64,000 nucleotides of DNA from the NCBI GenBank assembly GCA_048499455.1, contig JASNZV010000001.1, positions 992,001-1,056,000 on the forward strand. Direction: 5' to 3'. The translations under genes and the position numbers were made by a program. Each line of letters opens with the position of its first letter. The first letter of the stretch is position 1. The notes beneath the pieces were generated by a model, which did not search any database, had not been told where the DNA came from, and saw only the letters and a program-made list of their open reading frames with translations. Origin of the DNA: CFX5 sp023384495 (GTDB lineage Bacteria; Chloroflexota; Anaerolineae; Caldilineales; Caldilineaceae). Shown here in pieces: positions 24,439 to 33,492 of the stretch.

Positions 24439-25928
24439 CACTACAACGAGACTTCAGAATTAACGAGACGTTTCTTGCGATGCGAGCGATAGGCGTCGAG
24501 GTTGCGCCTTTGACGATAGTGGACGATGTCGAGAGCGAGAGCGGCATCGAAGGCGGGCAAGGGTAAGATCGACTGAAGCAGCAGAATGGTCTGGGGTAAG
24601 GTGAGAGCGGGTGCGTCATGCTTGAGCTTGAGTCGCAAACGGACGAGAAAGAAATGGGCCAGGATACAGAGAGACATATGATGATGCCAGCCGGTCCAAG
24701 TGCGGGTTTGGTAGTCGCCGAGGCCAACTTCTTGTTTGCCTTGCTCGAAGCAGGTTTCCAGGGGCCAACGCATGGCGCTGAGCCAGACAAAGGTTTGCTG
24801 CGGAGTGCTGGCCGGTGCGTTGCTGAGATAGGTCTTGAGTTCGCCGGTGTCGGGTTGGCGGCGAAGGATCAACCAGTAATCGGGACCAGGCAAGCGCGCA
24901 TGGGCAGCGACGATCCGCAGGCAAGCAAAATCGGCGAGGATCGGGCCTTTGCTGCCCACTTTGACCGTCTGCTGCGACCAGGCGCTCGTCGGCAAGGCAG
25001 CGGCCAGGGCCGCAACCGTCTGCGGGGCGGGTGTTCCTGGCGCCACCTGCTCGTGGATAGGCTTACGCCCGCGGCCAGACCAAGGCGGCCGCGCCGTCGC
25101 CGGTCGCTGCTGCCACACCAGGGTATCATGCGGCACTTCGGCAAACAGGGTCACATAGGCCGCCGCCTGGGCCAGAAACTCGCTGTCGCGGCCAAAGGCT
25201 TCATCACAGGTCAACCAGCGGAACGGAAGAGTCCCTGCCTCGGCCACTTCACGCAGCATCGTCAATCCCAACTGCGGCTTGGTCTGAAAGGTCAGCGTCG
25301 CCGGCACGCCACACCGTTGGCGCCGCTCGGCGTAGGCGGCCTCGCTGAGCCATTCCTGGGGCATGTACAGCCGCCGATGCAAGAGCGTCTGGCCCTTGCC
25401 GCTGGCATACCCCAGAAAGACGCCAGCTTGACAATTGGCCGTCTTGCCCAGTTGTCCACACCACTGCCGCTTGACGCCCACCGATTCCTTGCCCTGTTTG
25501 GGAAAGTCGCTGCCGTCCAAGATCAGCACGCCATCCGCTTCGCCCAAATCCTGCGCCACTTCTCGCCAGTGCTGCGCCAGAATCGCAGCATCGTCCCACG
25601 CCCCCTGGCCGATGAACTGCTGCATTGCTCGAATCATGTTGGGCTGGTCACCTGACATGTGTAACACCATGCACTCGCTTGACTTGTTCGGACTCGTTGA
25701 CAGCAACCCTTGCAGATAGCATAGGCTTTGCTCCCGTTGCTCTCGCCGTTGAAACAGCCGACTGTAGATCTGGTGATACGCCTGCAATTCTGGTAGCAAC
25801 CGCTCTGCTAGCTCTGTTGCTTCCAACGTCAACTTTGGTGATTTTGCTTGCTTTGTATTCATCTCTGCATTTCCTCCATGAGAGGATCTTGCAGATTTCT
25901 AAGCCTTTTTCAAAGTCTCGTTGTAGTA
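24439..25928. mobile_element. IS701-type insertion sequence, about 1.49 kb
   Basis: The 16-bp terminal inverted repeats are CACTACAACGAGACTT on the left and TACTACAACGAGACTT on the reverse-complemented right end. A 4-bp target duplication TTAA flanks it at 24435-24438 and 25929-25932. One intact transposase occupies the minus strand. The element looks recent because the repeats, duplication and reading frame are all preserved. Confidence 0.93.
24441..25862 (-). CDS. IS701-family DDE transposase
   Basis: A 473-residue transposase of the DDE_5/IS701 type. The catalytic acid residues are likely the Asp of GVLILDGSDFPKQGK, the Asp of FRWLTCDEAFGRDS and the Glu of LETCFEQGKQEVGLGDY. The family signature GVKRQWCGQLGKTANCQAGV is present. 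The reading frame is uninterrupted, so the enzyme may be active. The last residues (NSEVSL) and the stop codon are encoded by the terminal inverted repeat. GGAGG lies about 11 bases before the ATG. The same enzyme could mobilise the MITE-like element at 16560-16695. Confidence 0.95.
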   Translation of the reverse strand: MNTKQAKSPKLTLEATELAERLLPELQAYHQIYSRLFQRREQREQSLCYLQGLLSTSPNKSSECMVLHMSGDQPNMIRAMQQFIGQGAWDDAAILAQHWREVAQDLGEADGVLILDGSDFPKQGKESVGVKRQWCGQLGKTANCQAGVFLGYASGKGQTLLHRRLYMPQEWLSEAAYAERRQRCGVPATLTFQTKPQLGLTMLREVAEAGTLPFRWLTCDEAFGRDSEFLAQAAAYVTLFAEVPHDTLVWQQRPATARPPWSGRGRKPIHEQVAPGTPAPQTVAALAAALPTSAWSQQTVKVGSKGPILADFACLRIVAAHARLPGPDYWLILRRQPDTGELKTYLSNAPASTPQQTFVWLSAMRWPLETCFEQGKQEVGLGDYQTRTWTGWHHHMSLCILAHFFLVRLRLKLKHDAPALTLPQTILLLQSILPLPAFDAALALDIVHYRQRRNLDAYRSHRKKRLVNSEVSL

Positions 25929-26431
25929 TTAACTACATCAAGGAGAAACCAGAGGCCGGCAGGACTGTCTGGAAGGCGACTACACAGTGGTTGGGCGGTT
26001 TTCGCAGCCAGGCGCAGATTCGTGACTTTACCGTCGCCATGGATGAACCGTCGCCCCTGGGTGGCTCTGACACAGCGCCCAATATGGTGGAGATGATCCT
26101 CGGCGCGTATGGCTGCTGCTTGACCACGGGCTATGCCGCCAATGCCGCCCTGCGCGGGATCGAGTTGGAGGATATTCAGATCGAGCTGGAGGGAGACCTG
26201 GATCTCAATGGCTTTTTGGGGCTGCAAGACCCGGAGCAATGCTGGCCCGGCTACACCAACGTGCGCGCCAATGTGGTGCTCAAGGCGCCCAACGCCACTG
26301 CCGAACAGCTTGCCGAGCTACACGCTGCTGTGGTCAAGACATCCCCCGTCGGCTCCATCCTACAGCGCCCAATTCAGGTGACAACCGAACTGGGTGACGA
26401 GTAGCGCACCGTTTGGTTTTTTGGATTCATC

Positions 26432-26483
26432 CGTAGGGGCGACTAAATCGCTCAGGCGCCAAAGCGATTTAGTCGCCCCTACG
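26432..26483. terminator. Perfect 21-bp inverted repeat downstream of OsmC
   Basis: Arms 26432-26452 and 26463-26483 are exact complements (core GTAGGGGCGACTAAATCG) around a 10-base loop. It lies between the convergent OsmC remnant and aldolase gene, so it may act as a bidirectional terminator, or be a dispersed palindromic repeat. Confidence 0.7.
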
Positions 26484-26578
26484 ATTTCTAAAAATTAGAT
26501 AGACAGGCCACCAGTGCAGAAGCGCGCAACACATGCTATCTTCGGGTTGCGCGCTCTTCGCTCTTCCGGCCATGCTGC

Positions 26579-27460
26579 TCAAACCGTCATGGCGCGCCGG
26601 GTGTGCGCCCGCCCCACTTGCGCCGTATCTTCGCGGTGCCCGGCAATGACGCGCGCGCCGGCGTCGATCTTCTCGGCCACATCGTCCGGCGTTGCTGTCT
26701 CCAAAAAGGCGACGCCATACTTCAAACAGGTGGCCCGAACCCGTTCGCGCACCTCGGCCATCTCGGGCGGGTAGGGGCGCGGCAGGCGGAAGTAGCCCAG
26801 TGACAGGCTCAAGTCACCCGGCCCCATCTCGGCAAAGCCAATCCCCGGTACGCTGAGGATCTCCTCAATGTGCGGAATCGCGGCGGCGGATTCGATCTTG
26901 AGGCCCAACAACAGTTCCCCTTCAGGGTTGAGCGGCCACGGGTCGGCTTTGCGCAGGTATGCGTCGCGGTCGAGGCCCCACACCGGCGCCGCCGAGGGTT
27001 CGGAACCAACGCCGCGCGTACCCTGGCCCAGCCCCGCGCCGACGCCCATGCGGTTGATCGGGTAGCGACATGACTCGACAAAGGCGGCCACGGCTTCGGG
27101 CGTCTCGGCCTGGCAGAGCAGAATGCCATGCACCCCGCGGGCCAGGATCTGGCGAAACTGCCAGGCATTGTAGCGCACGATCTCGGCGCTGCCCCCTTCC
27201 ACGGGCGCTTCGACGATCACCGTCGGCATGCGGTGATCGCTGCGCGTCGGCCCGCCGTCGATGAGGCCGCGCAGGTATTCATCCAGCCCGGCCATGTTGA
27301 AGGCGCCATGCTCCATGCCGATGTTGATGTAGTCGGCCCAGGTAGCGGCGTCTTCTTTGCCCTGTTCGTAGGTGAGCACATGGCCGGTGTGCCCGCCCAT
27401 GTAGTAAATCGGCTGGTCTTGCGCCAGCAGCTCGATGGCGCGGTTGATGCGTGATGGCAT
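26579..27460 (-). CDS. HpcH/HpaI-family aldolase or lyase
   Basis: A 293-residue class II aldolase-type protein. The Glu of LLGLKIESAAAIPH and the Asp of EMGPGDLSLSLGYF are the usual metal ligands of the HpcH/HpaI (citrate lyase beta-like) barrel, and GVHGILLCQAETPEAVAAFV is a family segment. Members cleave or condense 2-keto-3-deoxy acids with pyruvate, or act on malyl-type esters. GAGGAG before the ATG at 27458-27460 decides the start over the longer frame. An unusual insert around residues 155-190 (GAGLGQGTRGVGSEPSAAPV) resembles the loop of HpcH enzymes. It stands alone, so the pathway is uncertain. Confidence 0.88.
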   Translation of the reverse strand: MPSRINRAIELLAQDQPIYYMGGHTGHVLTYEQGKEDAATWADYINIGMEHGAFNMAGLDEYLRGLIDGGPTRSDHRMPTVIVEAPVEGGSAEIVRYNAWQFRQILARGVHGILLCQAETPEAVAAFVESCRYPINRMGVGAGLGQGTRGVGSEPSAAPVWGLDRDAYLRKADPWPLNPEGELLLGLKIESAAAIPHIEEILSVPGIGFAEMGPGDLSLSLGYFRLPRPYPPEMAEVRERVRATCLKYGVAFLETATPDDVAEKIDAGARVIAGHREDTAQVGRAHTRRAMTV

Positions 27461-27578
27461 GAGGCTCCTCGTGGTGAATTGGGTTGTAAAATCGGACCGT
27501 GAATGTAATAATCGCCTCAAACAAGGCTTGTGTAAGTCTCATTTGAAATGAATGCTGGCGCACAGCGAAACCAACTCG

Positions 27579-28028
27579 TCACCGGTCGAGGAGCGCTGCG
27601 ACGACCAGCGAGTAGAGAACCCCCATAATGGCGCCAATGAGCACCTCGGTGGAAGTGTGGCCCAGAAGCTCCTTCAGTTCTTCTTCGCTCACAGGCTGGC
27701 CGCTGAAAAACTCGCGCACCAGGCGATTGAGGAGCCGCGCCTGCTTGCCGCTCTCTTGCCGCACCCCCCGTGCGTCATACATGACGATCAGGGCGATGAT
27801 GATAGACATGGCAAAGAGCGGGCTTCCGAGGCCGTATTCGTAGCCGAGAGCCGTCGCCAGGCTGCTGACCATGGCCGAATGGCTGCTGGGCATGCCCCCC
27901 GCGCTAAAGATTGTGCGCAGGTCAAACCGGCCATTGCGCGCCCAACTCCAAAAAGGTTTGAGCAACTGGGCAAAGAGCGCCGCGCTGATTGGCGTCCAGA
28001 GTATTGCATTCGTCCACAACCCCTGCAT
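27579..28028 (-). CDS. Divergent PAP2-family (DUF212) membrane protein
   Basis: A 149-residue protein with the DUF212/YuiD layout: SAALFAQLLKPFWSWARNG, the motif FSAGGMPSSHSAMVSSLATA and MYDARGVRQESGKQA, with three or four membrane helices. The SSHS motif and downstream Asp are the remnants of an acid phosphatase active site. Lipid phosphate phosphatase activity is plausible but not established. It begins five bases after the xseB stop on the same strand, so the two are probably cotranscribed. Confidence 0.9.
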   Translation of the reverse strand: MQGLWTNAILWTPISAALFAQLLKPFWSWARNGRFDLRTIFSAGGMPSSHSAMVSSLATALGYEYGLGSPLFAMSIIIALIVMYDARGVRQESGKQARLLNRLVREFFSGQPVSEEELKELLGHTSTEVLIGAIMGVLYSLVVAALLDR

Positions 28029-28033
28029 GGCGG

Positions 28034-28267
28034 TCAGCCCTCTTGCCAGCCCTCGATCGGCGTCACCGGCTGGTCAGACTGCCACTGGCGTACACGTAGC
28101 TCGGCGCCATCGAGCAGACGGGTGCAATGCGCAGCCAACGCCAGCCCCTGCTCATAGAGCGAGAGCGTCTCTTCGAGCGGCAACTCGCCACTTTCCAACT
28201 GTTGCAGCACTGCTTCGAGCTGGGCAAAGGCAGCCTCATAGCTCAGCGCGGCGAATCGATCATCCAT
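28034..28267 (-). CDS. xseB: Exodeoxyribonuclease VII small subunit
   Basis: A 77-residue protein that matches XseB in size and sequence: LSYEAAFAQLEAVLQQLESG, ELPLEETLSLYEQGLALAAH and CTRLLDGAELRVRQ. It forms the small coiled subunit that joins XseA to make exonuclease VII, which degrades single-stranded DNA in repair. The start ATG at 28265-28267 follows AAGGA. xseA is not in the window. Two palindromic hairpins lie just upstream in the region shared with the divergent DUF309 gene. Confidence 0.93.
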   Translation of the reverse strand: MDDRFAALSYEAAFAQLEAVLQQLESGELPLEETLSLYEQGLALAAHCTRLLDGAELRVRQWQSDQPVTPIEGWQEG

Positions 28268-28290
28268 TGCACACAATCCTTGGTCTGATG

Positions 28291-28354
28291 GATACACAGC
28301 GCTGAACTCTGTGTATCGGGTATGATGGATACAGAGCGCCGAACGCTGTGTATC
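28291..28354. repeat. Two GATACACAGCG-type hairpins upstream of xseB
   Basis: Hairpin 1 is 28291-28317 (9-bp stem GATACACAG/CTGTGTATC). Hairpin 2 is 28328-28354 (11-bp stem with one mismatch and 5-base loop). A third copy is at 42106-42138. They lie in the divergent region between xseB and the DUF309 gene. Confidence 0.85.
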
Positions 28355-28594
28355 TGGTTTGTTTTCGTTTGGGTCAGCCGCCGGCTGCTTCCCATCGTAC
28401 TGCCTACTATCGTATTGCCTATGAGTATACCAGAACGCAACGCGAACGGGGGAACCGCAAGGGATTCTCGTGCAGAGAACTGGACAGCATGGGTACAAAA
28501 TTTACACACACCGCTGGTTGTGATATGGTGTAGCCGGAAATTGCCTATGCTGGCCTATTTGCATACGAGTCAATCGGTGACTCTGTTGGTGACA

Positions 28595-29401
28595 ATGGCT
28601 GACACAACGGTTGGAGCGGAGCGCAGTGCGATGACCCCGGCCATCGTCGCCCTGGCGCATACGCATGAACTTGCCGATTTTGTGGCCGAAACCATCGGTC
28701 AGGCCGGTGGAAGGCCGGTGATCGTGGCGAGCCTCGATGCCTGGGTCCATGCCCTGGATCGCTACTTTCCCGTCTTGGCCCTGCTCGATCTTGATATATC
28801 CGGCAACTGGCGCAGCGCGCTGCGTCGGTGCAAGCTGCGGCCCCATACGCGGCCCATCCCCATTTGCGCCTTTGGCGGGCGGCTCGATGACGCCACTCGC
28901 CAGGCCGCCCAGGCCGCCGGCGCCGACGCGGTCTGGTCCCATCGCACGCTGGGCGCCGAACTCGCGGCGCGGGTCAAAGTTAGTATGGAACCGCCCGTTG
29001 TCTACCCCGATGGCTGGGATGACAACCTAACCCCCGACGCGATCGCTGGGTTGCGCGCCTTCAATCGTGGCGAATACTACGAGCAACACGAGCACCTGGA
29101 GCACGCCTGGATGGCCGAAATGCGCCCCATCCGCGCGCTCTATCAGGGCGTCTTACAGGTGGGCGTCGCCTTCTATCAGATTCAGCAAGGCAACTGGGCC
29201 GGCGCGCTCAAGATGTTTCGCCGGGGGTTGCCGCGGCTGCGGGGGCTGCCACCCGTTTGCCAAGGCATCGATCTGGCCGTATTTCGCGCCGCCGCCGAGG
29301 CTATCCATGCTGAGGTCACCGCACTGGGGCCGGAACGGCTGGCCGAGTTCGATCAACGACGCTTTCCGCGGATCAAGTTTGTCGATGGCAACCAACCATA
29401 G
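28595..29401 (+). CDS. Receiver-like domain fused to DUF309
   Basis: The C-terminal half has the DUF309 signature: AFNRGEYYEQHEHLEHAWMA, then LYQGVLQVGVAFYQIQQGNW and GALKMFRRGLPRLRGLPPV. The first 125 residues resemble a CheY-type receiver: IVALAHTHELADFVAETIGQ, VLALLDLDISGNW (candidate phospho-acceptor D65) and ADAVWSHRTLGAELAARVKV. The acidic pair that normally coordinates Mg is not evident, so phosphorylation is doubtful. Several starts are possible (28547, 28595, 28631); I take the ATG at 28595. No signal peptide. DUF309 has no known reaction, but conserved His/Glu residues suggest a metal site. Confidence 0.75.
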   Translation: MADTTVGAERSAMTPAIVALAHTHELADFVAETIGQAGGRPVIVASLDAWVHALDRYFPVLALLDLDISGNWRSALRRCKLRPHTRPIPICAFGGRLDDATRQAAQAAGADAVWSHRTLGAELAARVKVSMEPPVVYPDGWDDNLTPDAIAGLRAFNRGEYYEQHEHLEHAWMAEMRPIRALYQGVLQVGVAFYQIQQGNWAGALKMFRRGLPRLRGLPPVCQGIDLAVFRAAAEAIHAEVTALGPERLAEFDQRRFPRIKFVDGNQP

Positions 29402-29451
29402 AGTAGAGCACAAGGCTGGTATGTAATACAAGAACACGATTGGAGACTTCT

Positions 29452-30618
29452 ATGCTCGAACAAGCAATGGCGATTCGCGACCAACTGGCAGCATGGCGAC
29501 GCGACATTCACATGCACCCGGAATTGGGCTTTGAGGAGACGCGTACGGCGCGCATGGTGGCCGACACGCTAGCCGGCATGGGCCTGGAGGTGCAGACCGG
29601 CATCGGCAAAACCGGCGTCGTCGCCTATCTTGGCGAGGGTCGCCCCGCCGTCGGCATCCGCGCCGATATGGACGCCCTGCCCATCCACGAAGAGAACGAC
29701 GCGCCCTACGCCTCACAGAACCCCGGCGTCATGCATGCCTGCGGGCACGATGGTCATACAGCCATGCTGCTCGGTGTGGCCCGTCTGCTCAGCCAGATGC
29801 CCGACCGGCCCGCGGGCCAGGTGCGGCTGATCTTTCAGCCCAGCGAAGAGCGCGCCGACAGCGAAAACAAGTCGGGCGGGTTGCGCATGGTGGAAGAGGG
29901 CGCGCTGGATGACCTCGACGCCGTGATCGCGCTCCATGTGGCGAGCGAGAAGCCAGCCGGCAAGGTGGGTATCGACGCCGGCTTCATCACCGCCGCCGAG
30001 GATTCGTTCTATATCACGCTCACCGGCAGCGGGGGTCATGGCGCGTACCCGCACTATGGCGTCGACCCCACCTTTATCCTCGCCCAGGTGATCAACGCCA
30101 TCCACGGCATCCGCGCCCGGCGCATCGACCCAACCAAACCGGCGGCGCTCTCGATTGGCGCGATCCATGCCGGCTCGACGACCAATGTGATCCCCAGCAA
30201 GGTAGAAATCAGTGGCACCATCCGCACCTATGATGAGGTGACGCGGGGGCGCATGAAGAGCGAACTGGAGCAGGCGCTCCATGTGGCGCGGGCATTGGGC
30301 GGCGACTTCGAGCTGCGCCTCGTGCCCGGCTACCCGGCGACGAACAATGACGCCGCCGTGGCCGAACTGATCCGCACCACGGCGGAAGAGATGCTCGGCG
30401 CGGACGCCCTGTTGCCGCCCGAGCAAGGTATGGGCGCCGAGGACTTCAGCTATATGGCGCAGAAGACGCCGGGCGCCATGTTTGTGCTGGGCGCCCAATT
30501 CGATGATCGAGACCGCCCACACCACACACCAGTCTTTGACATCAGCGAAGATGCGCTACCGGTGGGCGCGGCCATGTTGGCGGAGGTAACCTGCCGCTTG
30601 CTCAAACAGAAGGGATAG
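29452..30618 (+). CDS. M20-family amidohydrolase (amino-acid N-deacylase type)
   Basis: A 388-residue zinc peptidase/deacylase: RRDIHMHPELGFEE, VGIRADMDALPIHEEN, VMHACGHDGHTAMLLGVA, LIFQPSEERADS and the dimerisation domain with GGHGAYPHYGVDP. The His/Asp/Glu metal ligands are present. Relatives remove acyl groups from amino acids (hippurate hydrolase, N-acyl-amino-acid amidohydrolase). A TTG at 29440 is in frame, but GGAG at 29442-29445 fixes the ATG at 29452. It is 50 bases after the DUF309 gene. The true acyl substrate is unknown. Confidence 0.93.
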   Translation: MLEQAMAIRDQLAAWRRDIHMHPELGFEETRTARMVADTLAGMGLEVQTGIGKTGVVAYLGEGRPAVGIRADMDALPIHEENDAPYASQNPGVMHACGHDGHTAMLLGVARLLSQMPDRPAGQVRLIFQPSEERADSENKSGGLRMVEEGALDDLDAVIALHVASEKPAGKVGIDAGFITAAEDSFYITLTGSGGHGAYPHYGVDPTFILAQVINAIHGIRARRIDPTKPAALSIGAIHAGSTTNVIPSKVEISGTIRTYDEVTRGRMKSELEQALHVARALGGDFELRLVPGYPATNNDAAVAELIRTTAEEMLGADALLPPEQGMGAEDFSYMAQKTPGAMFVLGAQFDDRDRPHHTPVFDISEDALPVGAAMLAEVTCRLLKQKG

Positions 30619-30735
30619 CTCCAACCACACGCAATCCCTACGCCTTCCCTACGCTTCGCAACAGACACGGCCCTATCCTGCCCACCTCTACCTTACCATG
30701 CCCTTTGGGGAGGTGGCGGAAACGGCCATTACCGG

Positions 30736-30741
30736 TATAAT
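30736..30741 (+). promoter_or_regulatory. TATAAT -10 box before the PQQ sugar dehydrogenase gene
   Basis: A perfect TATAAT lies 65 bases before the start codon, overlapped by a CCATTA...TAATGG palindrome (30726-30743) that could be an operator. I see no good -35 box at the right distance. Confidence 0.4.
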
Positions 30742-30805
30742 GGGCGGCGTGTCCCTACCGCCGGTGGGGTTCGCGCGTCATTTTTTGTTCATGTGAGGCT
30801 TTATT

Positions 30806-32728
30806 ATGATTCTTCGCACGATCACGGGTTGGGCGCGCCTGGCGCTTGCACTCTGTGTCAGCTTGAGTGCGCTCCTCCTGCCTGCCGGGCCGGGCTACGC
30901 CGCGCCGCTGGCTATCAACACGCCCGACGGCTTCAACTTCGAGCCGGTGGTGGATGGGCTGAAGATGCCCACGGGCTTTGCCTTCGCGCCCGATGGCCGC
31001 ATCTTCATCATTGAGAAGGAAGGCAAAGTCCGCGTCTTTCATAACGGCCAGTTGCAGGAAGAACCCTTTATCGACCTGACGAATGAAGTGAATTCCAACA
31101 ACGAGCGGGGCTTGCTGGGGGTGGCCGTTCATCCGCGCTGGCCGGCGCTGCCCTATGTCTATCTGGCCTATGTGTACGAGCCGCCCGAAGCCAAGGGGCT
31201 GCCCAAGACCGGGGCGCGCGTCTCACGGGTATTGCGGTTGGCCGCCGACCCCAAGAACCTCAACCGCCACCTCCCCAACAGCGGCGAGATCATCTTGGGT
31301 AAGAACAGCGTCTTTGCCAACATCGGCAACCCAGCCGAGGGAGATCGCCGGCCCTATTCGTGCCTGGACGCCAACGGCTGGTTCATCGAGGATTGTCTGC
31401 CCAACGAGGGCACCAGTCATTCGGTCGACCAATTGCTCTTTGGCAAAGATGGCATGCTATATGTGAGCGCTGGCGACGGCATTAACTTCAACGCGGCGGT
31501 TAACGTGCGGGCAATCAACCCCGACAGCCCCGTGGGCAAGATTTTGCGCATCGACCCCATCACCGGGCAGGGCGTACGCACGAATCCATTTTTCGACGGC
31601 AACCCCAATAGCAACCGTTCCAAAGTCTATGCGATGGGGATGCGCAACCCCTTCCGTTTTAGCTTCCACCCGCGCACCGGCCAGTTGGTGGTGGGTGATG
31701 TGGGTGACTTCAAGTGGGAGAAGGTCAGCATCGGTGGGGCGGGCGCTAATTTCGGCTGGCCCTGCTTCGAGGGCCCTGACATCCGGATCGATGATGGCCC
31801 CTGCGGGCCGGTTGTCAGCGGCGATGTGGCGACTGTGGATGCGCTCTACGCCTATCCCCACGAGAATGGCCGCGGTTCGGTGATTGGGGGCGACTTTTAC
31901 CTGGGCGCTTCCTATCCGGGCTATTATCGCGGCGCCTATTTCTTTGGCGACTTCAACGTCGGTATGATGTTTGTCATGACTTTTAACAACGACGGCACAG
32001 TGGATGTGGCCGACTTTGCCAGCGGTGTCCCCGGCCCGGTGCAGATCAGCGCCGGCCCTGGGGGCGACCTATACGTGATGACCATCCTGGGCGCGCTCTT
32101 CCGGCTGCGCTACACGGGGCCGGTTACTGCGACGACGCCGGCGGCGGGGCGCGGCGCAACCGGATCGACCACAGGCGGCAGCGCGACAGGGGCTCCGTCC
32201 TCCACAACCAGCAGCAGCGCAGCGACATCCACGGCCACGGGCAAGATCCTGCGCGAGTGGTGGACGGGCATCTCGGGCGACAAGGTGGCTGATCTGACGA
32301 AAAGCGCCAAATACAATGAACGCCCCACGGGCTCAGACTTCTTGCCAGCGCTGGAAGCGCCTCTCTCGTTCGACAACGACTATGGGCAGCGTATCCGTGG
32401 CTATCTCCACCCAGAGACGACCGGGGAATATCTCTTCTGGATCGCTGCCGACGATGCCGGTGAACTCTGGCTGAGCACCGACGACAAACCCGAGAACAAG
32501 CGATTCATCGCCCATGCGCCGGCGTGGACCAACTCGCGCCAGTGGGACAAGTTCCCCGAGCAACAGTCGGGGCTGGTGAAGCTGGAGGCGGGCAAGAAAT
32601 ACTACATCGAAGTGTTGCATAAGGATGCCGACCAAAAGGACAATGTAGCGGTTGCCTGGCAACCGCCGGGTGGAGAACGTGAAATTGTGGCCGGCAAATA
32701 TCTGTCACCCTACGCGCCACCGAAATAG
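30806..32728 (+). CDS. Secreted PQQ-dependent sugar dehydrogenase with C-terminal PA14 domain
   Basis: A 640-residue exported protein. Signal peptide about residues 1-33 (cleavage after GPGYA). Residues 40-430 form a soluble glucose/sorbosone-dehydrogenase propeller, with segments LKMPTGFAFAPDGRIFIIEK, ERGLLGVAVHPRW and YAMGMRNPFRFSFHPRTGQ; such enzymes use PQQ or act as sugar lactone-forming oxidases. A Thr/Ser/Ala/Gly linker (about 435-480) leads to a PA14 domain (about 485-635, RGYLHPETTGEYLFWIAADD), a carbohydrate-binding module. It likely works on sugars at the cell surface and could feed aldonic acids to the dehydratases encoded nearby. It is followed by a good terminator. Confidence 0.88.
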   Translation: MILRTITGWARLALALCVSLSALLLPAGPGYAAPLAINTPDGFNFEPVVDGLKMPTGFAFAPDGRIFIIEKEGKVRVFHNGQLQEEPFIDLTNEVNSNNERGLLGVAVHPRWPALPYVYLAYVYEPPEAKGLPKTGARVSRVLRLAADPKNLNRHLPNSGEIILGKNSVFANIGNPAEGDRRPYSCLDANGWFIEDCLPNEGTSHSVDQLLFGKDGMLYVSAGDGINFNAAVNVRAINPDSPVGKILRIDPITGQGVRTNPFFDGNPNSNRSKVYAMGMRNPFRFSFHPRTGQLVVGDVGDFKWEKVSIGGAGANFGWPCFEGPDIRIDDGPCGPVVSGDVATVDALYAYPHENGRGSVIGGDFYLGASYPGYYRGAYFFGDFNVGMMFVMTFNNDGTVDVADFASGVPGPVQISAGPGGDLYVMTILGALFRLRYTGPVTATTPAAGRGATGSTTGGSATGAPSSTTSSSAATSTATGKILREWWTGISGDKVADLTKSAKYNERPTGSDFLPALEAPLSFDNDYGQRIRGYLHPETTGEYLFWIAADDAGELWLSTDDKPENKRFIAHAPAWTNSRQWDKFPEQQSGLVKLEAGKKYYIEVLHKDADQKDNVAVAWQPPGGEREIVAGKYLSPYAPPK

Positions 32729-32803
32729 CGTCCTTTGCGTCCAGATTGTACGCTATTGTGCGCCGCAATCGTCATCCGCGTCTTTTGGCGAGAAGTCGCA
32801 TAG

Positions 32804-32857
32804 AAAAGAGCAGGCCCGGAATCTCAACGACTCTGGGTTTGCTCTTTTGTGTTTTTG
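32804..32857 (+). terminator. Rho-independent-like terminator after the PQQ dehydrogenase gene
   Basis: AAAAGAGCA (32804-32812) pairs with TGCTCTTTT (32840-32848), with further pairing of CCC with GGG inside, and a T-rich stretch follows. Confidence 0.7.
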
Positions 32858-33122
32858 TAAGCTTGTAAGCTGAGAAGTGAGTGATCGCCTCCGAGCTCGC
32901 CCGTTTCTTACGAGATTGACATAATTCCTGGCTCTATTTGGCCTCTCGATGACCCTATCACCCCAAAATTGCATTTGCACTTTCCATGAACTTAAGGTAA
33001 TGTAATCGCATTGTAAGCGTAGTGGAATCTGATAGGGTGTTCATTCTCCCCCATTCTGTTCGGCGCCGGCTCAATACGCTCAGTGGGAGAACTGGCCGCT
33101 ATCGATTTCTCGCGAGGCGACC
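32858..33122. other. Non-coding gap before the small membrane protein gene
   Basis: About 265 bases with no convincing gene on either strand and no known RNA. It contains no repeat of the families seen elsewhere. Confidence 0.5.
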
Positions 33123-33362
33123 ATGTCACTGCTCTGGATCATCATCGGCCTCTTTATGGTTGCGAGCCTCCTGGCGACGGTTATCATTGTCGCCATCTTG
33201 GTGGTTTCGTCGCGCAGCGCTCGACAGGTAGAGCGAGCAATGGGCCCCAATCTGCCCGAGCAAACTCATACGCCCATCTCGCACAATCCCATCAGCGGGC
33301 GGGCCGCCCCTCCATCCGAGGTGAACGGGCTAGAACAGCCACGGCACAGCCTGAGTCATTGA
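33123..33362 (+). CDS. Small single-pass membrane protein, hypothetical
   Basis: A 79-residue product with one hydrophobic helix at residues 3-28 (LLWIIIGLFMVASLLATVII) followed by a polar, proline-rich tail (PNLPEQTHTPISHNPISG). A GAGGCGA stretch lies five bases before the ATG. No family is recognised. The helix followed by basic residues (SSRSARQ) suggests N-out, C-in topology. It may be a real small protein, but there is no second line of evidence. Confidence 0.45.
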   Translation: MSLLWIIIGLFMVASLLATVIIVAILVVSSRSARQVERAMGPNLPEQTHTPISHNPISGRAAPPSEVNGLEQPRHSLSH

Positions 33363-33492
33363 CGCATCGGGGTGAGCGCATACCATAGCCGCACACGTCA
33401 TCGATCAAGCCATCCACGCTGGCTCTTTGGACGCGCGCAACGCTTGCGTCTACGAATCATCAATGTGCGCGGTGATTCAGCCATCCTCTCGT

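Larger units (their letters stand above)
24374..26404 (+). pseudogene. OsmC-family peroxiredoxin-like gene interrupted by an IS701-type element
   Basis: The 5' part (24374-24438) encodes MSALQQQTGLGFDQETLVGL and stops in the insertion. The 3' part (25933-26404) continues YIKEKPEAGRTVWKATT and contains the OsmC-like Cys region GAYGCCLTTGYAANAAL. Removing the IS and one TTAA copy restores a single frame of 178 residues across ...LINYIKEK.... OsmC proteins reduce organic hydroperoxides with a pair of cysteines. The ATG has AAGGAG upstream. The 3' part stays open into the IS end, so a truncated product from a start within the IS cannot be ruled out, but a normal protein is not made. Confidence 0.9.

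Noticed and set aside
25625..26404. Long plus-strand frame joining the IS end to the OsmC remainder
   Set aside because: The first part is antisense transposase; only the part from 25933 is real coding sequence, and it belongs to the interrupted gene.
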